This document shows positions 1 through 8,965 of a stretch of DNA of 39,331 nucleotides, piece after piece. The first letter of the stretch is position 1, and each line of letters begins with the position of its first letter. The stretch is from SAR202 cluster bacterium (GTDB taxonomy: Bacteria > Chloroflexota > Dehalococcoidia > Lucifugimonadales > UBA6952). The translations under genes were made by a program, and so were the position numbers. The notes below the pieces were generated by a model. The model was not told the origin of the DNA. It saw only the letters and a program-made list of their open reading frames with translations, and searched no databases. The DNA lies in the NCBI GenBank assembly GCA_009392515.1, contig VFGE01000018.1:1-39331 (forward strand), read 5' to 3'.

Positions 1-567
1 AGAGGTTAGACATCTTGGGCACCAATTGATTATTTTTTCACCTCGATAAATTCTACCTTTATTATATAAATTCACAAAGGTAGTTCTCACCGCAAGGCTC
101 GGGCCTTCATCTAAAGTAAAAGACTTTCTAGACCAATCACATGAAGCTCCTAAACTGTTAAATTGTTCATCAATAATGCCACCATATTTATCAACCCATT
201 CCCAAACGTGTTCAAGAAACTTTTCTCGACCAATTTCATGCCTAGATACACCTTGAGTATCCATTAGCATTTTTTCAACAACAACTTGAGTAGCAATCCC
301 AGCATGGTCGCTACCTGGGAGCCATAATGTCGATTTACCTTTCATACGATTCCAACGAATTAAAGCGTCCTCAATCGCTGTAGTTAATGCATGGCCATAA
401 TGTAAAGTTCCAGTAACATTTGGAGGGGGCATTATGACAGTAAATGGATCTTTATTATCATCCATATCTGGTGAAAAAAGGTTTTTTTCCTGCCAATATG
501 AATAAATTATTTTTTCGACTTTATTATAGTCATATGATTTTGGAAATTCATTATCTGTTTGATTCAT
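1..567 (-). CDS. valS: Valyl-tRNA synthetase, N-terminal part (cut by window edge)
   Basis: Class I aminoacyl-tRNA synthetase that charges tRNA-Val. The frame is open for 189 codons from ATG at 567 to the window edge; the rest of the gene lies outside. The class I signature PPPNVTGTLHYGHAL is at residues 47-61, with the HIGH motif as H56-Y-G-H59. The last visible residues include an NWCPRC stretch typical of the start of the editing/CP1 insertion in the Val/Ile/Leu group. The PPPNVTG form of the motif points to ValRS rather than IleRS. It follows coaBC by 15 bases on the same strand and is probably the last visible gene of the cofactor operon. No clear Shine-Dalgarno sequence precedes the ATG. 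Confidence 0.93.
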   Translation of the reverse strand, partial: MNQTDNEFPKSYDYNKVEKIIYSYWQEKNLFSPDMDDNKDPFTVIMPPPNVTGTLHYGHALTTAIEDALIRWNRMKGKSTLWLPGSDHAGIATQVVVEKMLMDTQGVSRHEIGREKFLEHVWEWVDKYGGIIDEQFNSLGASCDWSRKSFTLDEGPSLAVRTTFVNLYNKGRIYRGEKIINWCPRCLTS

Positions 568-582
568 TGATTTTGTATCGAT

Positions 583-1785
583 TTAAGATTTCATTATTTG
601 CTTAAGTTTGTCCAAAATTATATTTGCAACTTCGTATTTAGATTGCAAAGGGTAATCTGTAAGAGTTCCTGATTTATCAATGATAGAAACTTTATTTGTA
701 TCTACAGCAAATCCTGCACCTTCAATAGTAACATCATTAGCTACTATAAATTCTAGATTTTTATTGTTTAATTTTTTTATTGCATTTTGTTCAAGATTTT
801 CTGTTTCCGCAGCAAATCCTATTTTTTTTACCTTATCTGGAATATCTTGTAGAAAATCTTCATTTTGAACTAATTCAATATACATATCATGATCTTTTTG
901 TTTTTTGATTTTATTATCAGCGATTTCTTTCACTCTGTAATCACTAATAGCGGCCGCCATAATCACAGCGTCTGCATTACTACATTCTAATAAAACTGAA
1001 TCTCTCATTTCAGAAACTGTCTCTACATGAGAAACCTTAATACCAAAAGGATCTGGTAAATATTTCGATGCTGAGACCAAACTAACTTCAGCTCCTCTTT
1101 CTAGAGCAGCTATTGCTATACTATACCCCATTTTACCCGATGATCTATTTGAAATAACTCTAACTGGATCAATCGGTTCAGAAGTACCACCCGCACTAAC
1201 AACAATCTTAAACCCTTCTAAATCTCCATGCTCTGCTAGTTTTAATTTGATATGGCTTATAATTTCTTGAGTTTCTAATAATCTCCCCCATCCTTCTAAA
1301 CCAGATGCCATTCGACCATAATTCGGTCCAGCCATAGTAAAGCCACGTGTTTCCAAAATGCTAATATTTGATTGAACTATTGGATTATCATACATATTCG
1401 CATCCATAGCAGGTGCAACAATAACTGGTGCTGTAGTGGCAAGAACAGTTGTTGTTAAACTATCATCGGAAAATCCATGAGCAAGTTTAGCTATAGTATT
1501 TGCTGTTGCGGGACTTATAAGAATTAAATCAGCCATTTCTGCCAAAGCAACATGTTCTACACTAAATTTGGATTTTTCATCAAACATCTTAGTAATAACC
1601 GGTAAATGTGTGATACTTGTAAAGGTTAATGCACTAACAAATTGTTGAGCAGAATCAGATAATATCACATATACATTAGCACCAAGTTGTATTAATTTAC
1701 TAGCCAGATCAACAGATTTGTAACAAGATATACTTCCTGTTACTCCTAATATTATATTTTTATCTTTTAATATCGAATCGTTCAT
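583..1785 (-). CDS. coaBC: Bifunctional phosphopantothenoylcysteine decarboxylase / phosphopantothenate-cysteine ligase
   Basis: Catalyses two consecutive steps of coenzyme A synthesis: ligation of cysteine to 4'-phosphopantothenate (CoaB) and FMN-dependent decarboxylation to 4'-phosphopantetheine (CoaC). The N-terminal flavoprotein half shows the GVTGSIS start, the active-site His in SVEHVALAEMAD, SPATANT and the PAMDANMY substrate-recognition clamp. The C-terminal half starts near residue 195 with VVSAGGTSEPIDPVRVISN followed by RSSGKMG, and carries the KIKK lysine motif. At 400 residues it is the normal full length. It lies 11 bases downstream of coaX, so three steps of CoA biosynthesis are encoded together. 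Confidence 0.97.
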   Translation of the reverse strand: MNDSILKDKNIILGVTGSISCYKSVDLASKLIQLGANVYVILSDSAQQFVSALTFTSITHLPVITKMFDEKSKFSVEHVALAEMADLILISPATANTIAKLAHGFSDDSLTTTVLATTAPVIVAPAMDANMYDNPIVQSNISILETRGFTMAGPNYGRMASGLEGWGRLLETQEIISHIKLKLAEHGDLEGFKIVVSAGGTSEPIDPVRVISNRSSGKMGYSIAIAALERGAEVSLVSASKYLPDPFGIKVSHVETVSEMRDSVLLECSNADAVIMAAAISDYRVKEIADNKIKKQKDHDMYIELVQNEDFLQDIPDKVKKIGFAAETENLEQNAIKKLNNKNLEFIVANDVTIEGAGFAVDTNKVSIIDKSGTLTDYPLQSKYEVANIILDKLKQIMKS

Positions 1786-1796
1786 AAAGCATGTCT

Positions 1797-2561
1797 TTAA
1801 ATATTTAAATTATAGATAATCCTTAAACCTTCTAAGGTTAAATTTTCATTCACATGATCGAAGATATCAGTAACATTGCTAAATAAAGTTGAAAGGCCTC
1901 CAGTACCAATTATTATAGGATTTGCTTCCATTTCTTCTGAAAATTTTTTAACCATTCCCTCTATCATGTATACATTCCCTAAAACTAAGCCTGATTGTAA
2001 TGAAAGTGTAGTAGATTTACCAATAACATTTTCTGGAGCCAACAATTCTACTCTTTTCAGTTGAGACGTGTTAGAAAACAATGCATCAGCTGATAATCTA
2101 GCACCTGCTGCAATTGATCCACCTAAGTATTCACCTTTTTGTGATATAGCGTCAAAAACTGTAGCAGTTCCACAATCTACTACTATTGCTGGGCCTCCAT
2201 ACATATTAAACGCTGCTACTGCGTCTGTTATCCTGTCACTACCAACATCTCTCGGATTGTCATATAAAATTTTAATTCCAGTTTTAATGCCAGTACCAAC
2301 AATTAGAGGATCTATTGAAAAAAGGTTTTGAGAAACAAGAGTAAATATTGGGTTTAAAGGGGGTACTACACTACAAATAACACAAGAATCGATATCACTA
2401 GTATTTATATTTCTTAAAGATAACAATGAATTTATTGAGAGCAAATACTCTTCTGCAAAACGGTTAGTGTCAGTATTTAAGCGAAATGAAGTAACGATAT
2501 TTTCATTTTCAAAAACACCTATAGTTACATTCGTATTACCAATATCAATAGCAAAAAGCAT
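1797..2561 (-). CDS. coaX: Type III pantothenate kinase
   Basis: Phosphorylates pantothenate, the first committed step of CoA biosynthesis. Type III kinases belong to the ASKHA fold, resist CoA feedback and need a monovalent cation. The N-terminal phosphate-binding motif is AIDIGNTNVTIGVF; the second nucleotide motif is VVDCGTATVFDAI near residue 130, followed by GGSIAAGARLSADALF and a third glycine motif, IIGTGGLSTLF. The 254 residues match the family. It lies between nnr (67-base gap) and coaBC (11-base gap). Confidence 0.96.
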   Translation of the reverse strand: MLFAIDIGNTNVTIGVFENENIVTSFRLNTDTNRFAEEYLLSINSLLSLRNINTSDIDSCVICSVVPPLNPIFTLVSQNLFSIDPLIVGTGIKTGIKILYDNPRDVGSDRITDAVAAFNMYGGPAIVVDCGTATVFDAISQKGEYLGGSIAAGARLSADALFSNTSQLKRVELLAPENVIGKSTTLSLQSGLVLGNVYMIEGMVKKFSEEMEANPIIIGTGGLSTLFSNVTDIFDHVNENLTLEGLRIIYNLNI

Positions 2562-2628
2562 ATATTTATTAAACTCCTATTAAGTTATTTTTTAGTTATT
2601 TTAACATTTTAAGTAAATAAGTAAAAAG

Positions 2629-4266
2629 TTATTTTTGATCTTTTATTTTTTTAATTGCAAAAGGAATATTATCCGCTATATCTGAAGCCAACAAACCTCC
2701 ACTTCCGTATTCATATTTTTTCAAAGTTGCACTCAATCCATGCAAATAGACGCCTAGTAATGCGGAATTTAAGATACTAACCCCTTGAGCCGAAAGAGAT
2801 GCTATCACTCCAGCTAAAACGTCCCCGCTACCTGCTATAGATAAAAGAGACGTGGCAAATGGAGAAATATAATACTTATCAAATTTATCTTTTATTACGG
2901 TATACGGTCCTTTGGCAACTAATGTGTTATTTTCGTTATCATCATTACTTGTTAATTCATCGATTACTTGTTCAGATAATCTATATCTATCATTCAAATT
3001 GATATTTGTTATATTTATCTGCCCTAAATTAGCTAATTCTCCGAGATGTGGTGTTAGAATTGTATTATTTAAATTTATATTCTCGGCTCTAACTAATTCG
3101 GCTAAATTATTTATCCCATCAGCATCGATGATTAAATTAAATTGATTATTATATTTATTATGGCAATCAATTATGAATTTAATTATTTCCATACTTTCTT
3201 GTGATTTCCCCATACCGCAACCAATCAAGATTGAATCATAATTATAAATTTGTTTTTCAAGAACATTATAATTTGATGTACTTGATGAAATCATACCATT
3301 TGACTGTTCATCCAAATGGCAATAAGTTGATTCAGGTAAATAAGAACCGTATGTTGTTATCGCACTTTGAGTAGTAGCGATTGAAACTAAACCTACTCCT
3401 GCACGATAAGCGGATTTCCCTGCAAGAAATGCTGCACCAGGAAACTCTTTAGAACTTCCAATTATAAGTAATTTACCAAAAGTGCCTTTGTAGCTAGAAT
3501 TTTGTCGAAGGGGTAATAGATTTTTAAAATCATTTATTTCTAACAAGAATTTATTTGTTACAATACGAGAATTCACTCCTGATTCTAAAATAAAATAATC
3601 ATGAAAATATTGAATAGCGGGCAAATTGAATAATCCTTTTTTGGGATAATTAAGAGTTAGTAATATATCCGCGACTATTGCTAATTTATTATTCTCTAAA
3701 AACTTATTTTCATAAACCTCACCTGTGTCAGCATTTATTCCTGTGGGAACATCTATGGATATTACTGTATTATTATTTGAATTAGCATTATTTATTATAT
3801 TTGTTAATATTGATAAATCTTTAGAAAGAGGTCGGTTCATACCGACTCCTAAAAGAGAGTCGACAATTATGTTAGCTGTTGCTAGTTTTTCAACTAACTG
3901 TTTTATAATAAAATTCGAATCAGAAAATTCATAGTATTCTATGTCTTGAGTTTTTTTACAGTCAGATAATTGCAATCTAACAAAATCCGGCAATCCAGAC
4001 TTTTTATTAGTATATCTAAATATTGTTACTTTATATCCATCATTGGCTAAATAACAACCTGTCAATATACCATCATTACCATTATTTCCAGCTCCAGAAA
4101 TGATTACAACATTACTGTTCGTTTTGTTAGTAAATTCTAAAGAAATATAGTTTGAAATCGACTGAGCTGCTTTTCTTATCAAAGAATTTGATGATTCCCC
4201 CATAGAATATGATTCTAATTCTGCTTGCTTAATATCTTCAACAGACAATATCTGAATCATTTGCAC
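2629..4266 (-). CDS. nnr: Bifunctional NAD(P)HX epimerase / ADP- or ATP-dependent dehydratase
   Basis: Metabolite-repair enzyme that restores hydrated, damaged NADH and NADPH. The N-terminal YjeF/NAXE epimerase domain (about 1-225) has the GAGNNGNDGILTG motif near residue 60 and VDSLLGVGMNRP. The C-terminal ribokinase-like dehydratase domain (about 235-545) has GTFGKLLIIGSS, NTILTPHLGELANL, a VAKGPYTVI strand and the anion-hole motif SIAGSGDVLAGVIASL. In that last motif the usual GTGD is GSGD, a conservative change. The fused two-domain form is common in bacteria. The start is 2 bases from the end of acpS, indicating an operon. Confidence 0.94.
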   Translation of the reverse strand: MQMIQILSVEDIKQAELESYSMGESSNSLIRKAAQSISNYISLEFTNKTNSNVVIISGAGNNGNDGILTGCYLANDGYKVTIFRYTNKKSGLPDFVRLQLSDCKKTQDIEYYEFSDSNFIIKQLVEKLATANIIVDSLLGVGMNRPLSKDLSILTNIINNANSNNNTVISIDVPTGINADTGEVYENKFLENNKLAIVADILLTLNYPKKGLFNLPAIQYFHDYFILESGVNSRIVTNKFLLEINDFKNLLPLRQNSSYKGTFGKLLIIGSSKEFPGAAFLAGKSAYRAGVGLVSIATTQSAITTYGSYLPESTYCHLDEQSNGMISSSTSNYNVLEKQIYNYDSILIGCGMGKSQESMEIIKFIIDCHNKYNNQFNLIIDADGINNLAELVRAENINLNNTILTPHLGELANLGQINITNINLNDRYRLSEQVIDELTSNDDNENNTLVAKGPYTVIKDKFDKYYISPFATSLLSIAGSGDVLAGVIASLSAQGVSILNSALLGVYLHGLSATLKKYEYGSGGLLASDIADNIPFAIKKIKDQK

Positions 4267-4268
4267 CT

Positions 4269-4634
4269 CTAATGTTTTATAGCAAGTGTCGAAGCAACTG
4301 CATAATTTCTAGAATGTGAAATTGTTAATTGTATTTCTTTAACTTTTTGCTTTTCAGCTATAGCTAAAGCATTTCCATGCAACAATATTGTCGGCGCTCT
4401 CCCGCGTTCACGAACAACTTCAATTTCAACCCATAAAAGCCCTCGTTTACCTGTCCCTAAGGATTTCATCATAGCTTCTTTAGCTGCAAACCTAGCTGCT
4501 AATTGAGGGAAACGACCTCGGCAATAATTCTGTTCTTGCTCTGTATAGATTCGGTTGAGGAATCGTTTACCCCATTTAAGACAGGCATTTTGAATTCTAT
4601 CAATTTCTATTATGTCTATACCATTACCAATCAT
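4269..4634 (-). CDS. acpS: Holo-[acyl-carrier-protein] synthase
   Basis: Transfers 4'-phosphopantetheine from CoA to the serine of acyl carrier protein, activating fatty acid synthesis. At 121 residues it is the usual AcpS size. The two Mg/CoA-binding signatures are present: GNGIDIIEIDRIQ at the N terminus and FAAKEAMMKSLGTG near residues 50-63, followed by the C-terminal LTISHSRNYAVASTLA strand. It consumes CoA made by the downstream coaX/coaBC products, which fits its place in the operon. It starts 13 bases after the RidA-family gene and ends 2 bases before nnr. Confidence 0.96.
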   Translation of the reverse strand: MIGNGIDIIEIDRIQNACLKWGKRFLNRIYTEQEQNYCRGRFPQLAARFAAKEAMMKSLGTGKRGLLWVEIEVVRERGRAPTILLHGNALAIAEKQKVKEIQLTISHSRNYAVASTLAIKH

Positions 4635-4647
4635 AAATATCCTACAA

Positions 4648-5112
4648 TTATTTTATTTCTAATATCATTTCTATTTCTACCGGCCAATTATTTGGTAAAG
4701 CTGCTACACCTACAGCAGATCTAGAATGCTTGCCATATTCACCAAAAACTTCAACTAACAAGTCTGAGCAACCATTTGCAACTAATGGTTGTTGTGTAAA
4801 ATCGGGAGAGGAATTTACCATACAAAATATTTTTACTATCCTAACAACGTTATTTAATGTACCTATTTCATTTTTAATTCTAGACAAAAGGTTTATGCCA
4901 GTTGTTTTTGCTGATTCATAACCTTCTTCTACTGACAAATTATCCCCTAATTTGCCTAATTTTAAATTACCATCTTGATCGGGAAGGGGGCCTGAACCAG
5001 ATAAAAACAATAGGTTTCCAGTTCGAATTGCGGGTACGTAATTTGCTATTGGAACCTGAAGTTCTGGTAATTGAATATTCATTTTTTCTAACTGCTCATC
5101 AAAGTTTGCCAT
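4648..5112 (-). CDS. RidA/YjgF/YER057c family protein
   Basis: Member of the RidA superfamily; characterised members deaminate reactive enamine/imine intermediates, but many subfamilies have other or unknown roles. It resembles the group annotated as atypical RidA or endoribonuclease L-PSP, with NYVPAIRTGNLLFLSGSGP near the N terminus and HSRSAVGVAALPNNWPVEIE at the end. The classic active-site Arg has its counterpart in the HSRSAVG segment. I chose ATG at 5112 (154 residues) because GAGGAAG lies a few bases upstream. The in-frame ATGs at 5127 and 5130 would place that Shine-Dalgarno inside the gene and have none of their own. It is the first gene of the minus-strand cofactor operon. Confidence 0.88.
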   Translation of the reverse strand: MANFDEQLEKMNIQLPELQVPIANYVPAIRTGNLLFLSGSGPLPDQDGNLKLGKLGDNLSVEEGYESAKTTGINLLSRIKNEIGTLNNVVRIVKIFCMVNSSPDFTQQPLVANGCSDLLVEVFGEYGKHSRSAVGVAALPNNWPVEIEMILEIK

Positions 5113-5235
5113 AATATTCTTCCTCATCATATATACCTAGGTAAAAATAATATTAATTTAATACTTGAGTTATTATAATGTAAATCAAAATTAAAAATAA
5201 TAATCATTCTAAGAAATATCAAAGAAGAATATACA
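5113..5235. promoter_or_regulatory. Divergent intergenic region between the RidA-acpS operon and folD
   Basis: This 123-base AT-rich gap holds the promoters of two divergent transcription units. A TATAAT box at 5174-5179 on the plus strand could serve folD, but no good -35 element stands 17 bases before it. The palindrome CCTAGG lies just upstream of the RidA start. No convincing operator was seen. Confidence 0.35.
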
Positions 5236-6126
5236 ATGAGTGCCAATATCATAGATGGAAATAAAATAGCAAACGACATACGTAACGAAGTGTCTGAAAA
5301 AGTCACAACCATTAAGAATTCACAAAATAATATTCCTGGATTAGCAGTAGTATTAATCGGGAACAACCCTGCGTCTATGTCATATGTGAGAGGTAAAGAA
5401 CGCGATTGTGAAATGGTAGGTATTAAGACCCGTACATTTAAAATAGATCAAAATACCTCAGAACAAGAAGTATTGGATTTAATTAAAAAGTTGAATATTG
5501 ATAATAATTATCATGGAATTTTAACACAACTACCTTTTCCTAAACATATTGATGAAAGGTTAATTATCGATGCAATAAATCCTTATAAAGATGTAGACGG
5601 CATTGGAACAAATAGTGCTGGATTATTAAGTATCGATAAGCCCATATTTATACCTGCAACACCTTTAGGAATACAACAAATATTAATACGGTCCAAAATC
5701 GAAACTGCAGGAAAACATATAGTAATTTGCGGAAGAAGCAATCTGGTTGGCAGACCATTATCTATACTATTGAGCCAAAAAGGTATCGGTGGAAATGCGA
5801 CTGTTACTCTTTGCCATACAAGCACTCATGATTTGAAAAAATACACCTTATCTGCTGATATACTAATTGCCGCTATCGGACAACCTAATGCAATAACTCA
5901 AGACATGATAAAACCTCATTCAACTATAATTGATGTAGGTATAAATAGAATTGAGGATTCTAATAAAAAATCTGGTTATCGATTAATTGGTGATGTAGAT
6001 TTTGAAAAGGTTAAAAAAATAGCAAAAAACATTACACCTGTACCTGGTGGTGTAGGGCCAATGACAAGAGCTATGCTACTTAATAACACAATAAAAGCAT
6101 ACGATTTGCAAACAAATAGGAATTAA
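5236..6126 (+). CDS. folD: Bifunctional methylenetetrahydrofolate dehydrogenase / methenyltetrahydrofolate cyclohydrolase
   Basis: Interconverts 5,10-methylene-, 5,10-methenyl- and 10-formyl-tetrahydrofolate, supplying one-carbon units and NADPH. At 296 residues it has normal length. The catalytic residues fall at the same numbers as in well-studied FolD proteins: Tyr50 and Lys54 in SYVRGKERD, Gln98 in LTQLPFP and Asp121 in DVDGIG. The Rossmann part shows ICGRSNLVGRPLS, and the C terminus has the PVPGGVGPMTRAMLL signature. AAGAAG just upstream is a plausible ribosome binding site. It ends 2 bases before queA. Confidence 0.97.
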   Translation: MSANIIDGNKIANDIRNEVSEKVTTIKNSQNNIPGLAVVLIGNNPASMSYVRGKERDCEMVGIKTRTFKIDQNTSEQEVLDLIKKLNIDNNYHGILTQLPFPKHIDERLIIDAINPYKDVDGIGTNSAGLLSIDKPIFIPATPLGIQQILIRSKIETAGKHIVICGRSNLVGRPLSILLSQKGIGGNATVTLCHTSTHDLKKYTLSADILIAAIGQPNAITQDMIKPHSTIIDVGINRIEDSNKKSGYRLIGDVDFEKVKKIAKNITPVPGGVGPMTRAMLLNNTIKAYDLQTNRN

Positions 6127-6128
6127 TA

Positions 6129-7160
6129 TTGGATATTTCAGAATTTGATTATAATTTGCCAGAAGAATTAATTGCACAATCCCCAATTAATAATAGAGAT
6201 GAATCCAGGCTTCTTCTCCTAGACCGAGCAAAACAAACTATTTCACATCATATATTTAAAGAATTACCAGATTTACTAAATAAAAATGACGTACTTGTTT
6301 TCAATAATACTAAAGTTATGAAATGCAGATTAATTGGAGAAATTGTTGGAAGTAAACGAAAAGTTGAAATACTTTTTTTAAACCAAAACAAAGATGGCTA
6401 TTGGGAATGTATAGGAAAACCAGGGCGTTATCTAAAAAATGAAGTTTTAGTTACTTTCGATGAAGATTTACGTGCAGAAATAGTAGCTAAAAATAGTGAC
6501 GGGACAATGTTAGTAAATCTAAGCGATGATACAATGATTGAAAAATTAGGAACTATCCCATTACCTCCATACATAAATAATCATGAGCAAAAGAATACAG
6601 ATAGATACCAAACTGTATATGCGACTGATACTCTTTTAAGTGCAGCAGCACCCACTGCTGGATTACATTTTTCAAATGAAATTTTAAAATCTATTAACCT
6701 AAAAGGCATTGAAAAAGTTGAACTCAGTCTACAAATCGGATTGGGAACATTTCAACCAATCCGTGTAGATAATATCCACGAACATAATATGCACAGTGAA
6801 CAATGGATCATTAATGATGCTGCCGCACATTCTATCAACTCAGCCAAAAATAACCATAAAAGGATATTATCAGTTGGAACAACAGTAACTAGAACTTTAG
6901 AGAGTGCCTATTTGACAAGAAAAGATAAAAGTTCCACTAATATAAATTCCGGATCAGGCTGGACTGATTTATTTATAAAGCCAGGGTTCAAATTCAACGT
7001 TATTGATATGCTCTTAACAAACTTTCATCTGCCGAAATCCACTTTACTCGTTTTATTATCATCATTTGCTTCAAAAGATTTTATAATGGAGGCATATAAT
7101 GAAGCAATCAAAGAAAAATATCGCTTTTATTCTTTTGGTGATGCAATGTTAATTATCTAA
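6129..7160 (+). CDS. queA: S-adenosylmethionine:tRNA ribosyltransferase-isomerase
   Basis: Adds the epoxycyclopentane (oxidised) ring precursor to preQ1 in tRNA during queuosine synthesis, using the ribose of S-adenosylmethionine. Conserved blocks are all present: FDYNLPEELIAQSP, RDESRLLLLDR, VFNNTKVMKCRL, AAAPTAGLHFS, LQIGLGTFQPI, SVGTTVTRTLESA and TNFHLPKSTLLVL. Length is 343 residues, normal. The start is TTG at 6129, 2 bases after the folD stop, which implies translational coupling. The last 12 bases overlap the 3' end of the convergent LysR gene. Confidence 0.96.
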   Translation: MDISEFDYNLPEELIAQSPINNRDESRLLLLDRAKQTISHHIFKELPDLLNKNDVLVFNNTKVMKCRLIGEIVGSKRKVEILFLNQNKDGYWECIGKPGRYLKNEVLVTFDEDLRAEIVAKNSDGTMLVNLSDDTMIEKLGTIPLPPYINNHEQKNTDRYQTVYATDTLLSAAAPTAGLHFSNEILKSINLKGIEKVELSLQIGLGTFQPIRVDNIHEHNMHSEQWIINDAAAHSINSAKNNHKRILSVGTTVTRTLESAYLTRKDKSSTNINSGSGWTDLFIKPGFKFNVIDMLLTNFHLPKSTLLVLLSSFASKDFIMEAYNEAIKEKYRFYSFGDAMLII

Positions 7161-8048
7161 AGATTCTGGGTATAAACTATATAAAAGTTCTAAAAATGAC
7201 TCTACAACTAAACTTCTATTAATAGAGTTCCGTACAATTGCAGAAGTAGGCAAAACAACATTATAATCTTCGATTATTTCTATTTCCTTTAAAGTACCAA
7301 TTAGCAGTTCTTGCTCTACAGAATGTCTGGGTAAAAATGAAACACCCAATCCTCTTTCTATCATTTTCTTTGTCGCTTCTATGCTATCTAAATCCATAGT
7401 AACATTAGGCGCAATTCCAGCCTCTCGTACTACTCTGTTTATTAATACAAAATAACTAGAACCTTTGTCATAAAGTATTAGAGGTTGGGATGCTACATCA
7501 TATATACTAGCTTGTCCTTCGAGTGCAAATTTATGAGATGGATCAGTTACTAAGACTATTTGTTCATCATAAAGGTGTCTAACTTGTAAATCAGGATGAT
7601 ATATTGAACGAGTTAATCCAATTTCCACTTCGTCCTCAAGTACCATGTCGACTATATCTGAGGATCTACCTGTTTTAATTGTAACATCAACTCCGGGGTA
7701 TAATTCCCGAAATTTTTCTACAATGCTAGGTAGTACATATGCACATATAGCTCTTGCCGAACCAATTCTTATTTTGCCAACTGAATTACTATGTACCCCA
7801 AGCACAGCTTCTTTACCATCAGATATAAACTGTAAAATCCTCTCAGCATAAGGAACTAAAGCCTTACCGGCATCAGTAAGGCGAACACCCCTTCCTGTTC
7901 TTTGGAAAAGTTGCTCATTCATCTCTTTTTCAAGTGATATAATCCTAGCACTTAGTGATGGCTGAGTAAGGTCTAATATTTCAGCCGCTTTTGTAAAGCT
8001 TTGATGCTCAACGACTGCAATAAATGCTGAAATTTGAGATGTTTCCAA
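7149..8048 (-). CDS. LysR-family transcriptional regulator
   Basis: The N-terminal winged helix-turn-helix (about residues 1-60) has the LysR signature: FTKAAEILDLTQPSLSARI, followed by LEKEMNEQLFQRTGRGVRLT. The rest (about 90-295) is a LysR-type effector-binding domain, with the GKIRIGSA first strand and the GLGVSFLPRHSV block. Length 299 is typical. The effector cannot be deduced. It is transcribed divergently from the FabG-like gene at 8201, the usual arrangement for a LysR regulator and its target, but this is inference. Its 3' end overlaps queA by 12 bases, tail to tail. Confidence 0.93.
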   Translation of the reverse strand: METSQISAFIAVVEHQSFTKAAEILDLTQPSLSARIISLEKEMNEQLFQRTGRGVRLTDAGKALVPYAERILQFISDGKEAVLGVHSNSVGKIRIGSARAICAYVLPSIVEKFRELYPGVDVTIKTGRSSDIVDMVLEDEVEIGLTRSIYHPDLQVRHLYDEQIVLVTDPSHKFALEGQASIYDVASQPLILYDKGSSYFVLINRVVREAGIAPNVTMDLDSIEATKKMIERGLGVSFLPRHSVEQELLIGTLKEIEIIEDYNVVLPTSAIVRNSINRSLVVESFLELLYSLYPESLDN

Positions 8049-8200
8049 TTTTGTTATCCGGAAATAAATAATAATTAAAAAGTATTTTTTTCTAAATAAA
8101 TTATACTATTTTCTATTGAAATTTTCTATGTATGAATAATAATTAAACAAGTTAATAAAAGTACTATGTGAATTTATAATGTTTAAAATAAGAGGTAACT
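8049..8200. promoter_or_regulatory. Divergent LysR/FabG intergenic region with a repeated AT-rich motif
   Basis: This 152-base region separates the divergent LysR regulator and the FabG-like reductase. The 13-mer AATAATAATTAAA occurs twice, at 8067-8079 and 8135-8147, 68 bases apart start to start, and could be a pair of binding half-sites. In such AT-rich DNA a chance repeat is also plausible. No clear T-N11-A dyad was recognised. Confidence 0.3.
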
Positions 8201-8956
8201 ATGCAAAATACAATAAAACCATTGTCTGGCCAGGTGGCTTTAGTAACTGGAGGGTCTAGGGGAATAGGTAAACAAATAGCGAAAGACTTAGCTGAATTAG
8301 GAGCAGATATAGCTATAAATTACAACAATAGTAAACAAGCAGCACTACTAGTGAAAAATGAAATTACTAATAACAATGGTAAAGCAGAAATATATCAATG
8401 CAATGTCGGGAATAATTCTGCTGTAAATGAAATGATGAACACAATACAAAAACAAATGGGGAATATTAACATACTAATAAATAATGCTGGTATTTCTCGA
8501 GAACGTACTGTTCGAAATATGTCTTTAGATGAATGGGAAGAAGTAATTAATACCAATCTAAATAGTGTTTTTTATTGTAGTCAATCAGTAATTCCACAAA
8601 TGATTGAAAATAAAAAAGGTACAATTATTAATATCGCATCTCTTTTGGGGCAAATTGGCAATATAGGTTTAGCTAATTATTCTGCAAGCAAGGGAGGGGT
8701 TCTCGCATTTACAAGAGGTTTAGCACTTGAATTAGCTCGTTACAATATAACAGTTAATTCTATATGTCCAGGGTGGATAAAAACTGATATGACCGACAGG
8801 ATTCCAGAACAATTGAAAGAAGGAATTTTATCATCTATACCGCTAAAAAAGTTTGGAGAACCTGAAGATATTTCGGAAATGGTTAGTTATTTGATTCTAA
8901 AAGGGTCTTATATTACAGGAACACAAATTCATATTAATGGTGGACTATACATGTAG
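8201..8956 (+). CDS. fabG: 3-oxoacyl-ACP reductase-like short-chain dehydrogenase
   Basis: Classical short-chain dehydrogenase/reductase of 251 residues. The cofactor motif is VTGGSRGIGKQIA (15-27), NNAGIS is at 94-99, and the catalytic Ser147, Tyr160 and Lys164 lie in NIASLLG and NYSASKGG. The C terminus GTQIHINGGLYM is typical of FabG and of acetoacetyl-CoA reductase (PhbB), so either fatty-acid or hydroxyacyl-CoA metabolism is possible. AGAGGT stands 6 bases before the ATG. It is divergent from the LysR regulator and converges on gyrA with 9 bases between stops. Confidence 0.9.
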   Translation: MQNTIKPLSGQVALVTGGSRGIGKQIAKDLAELGADIAINYNNSKQAALLVKNEITNNNGKAEIYQCNVGNNSAVNEMMNTIQKQMGNINILINNAGISRERTVRNMSLDEWEEVINTNLNSVFYCSQSVIPQMIENKKGTIINIASLLGQIGNIGLANYSASKGGVLAFTRGLALELARYNITVNSICPGWIKTDMTDRIPEQLKEGILSSIPLKKFGEPEDISEMVSYLILKGSYITGTQIHINGGLYM

Positions 8957-8965
8957 ATTTTTAAA

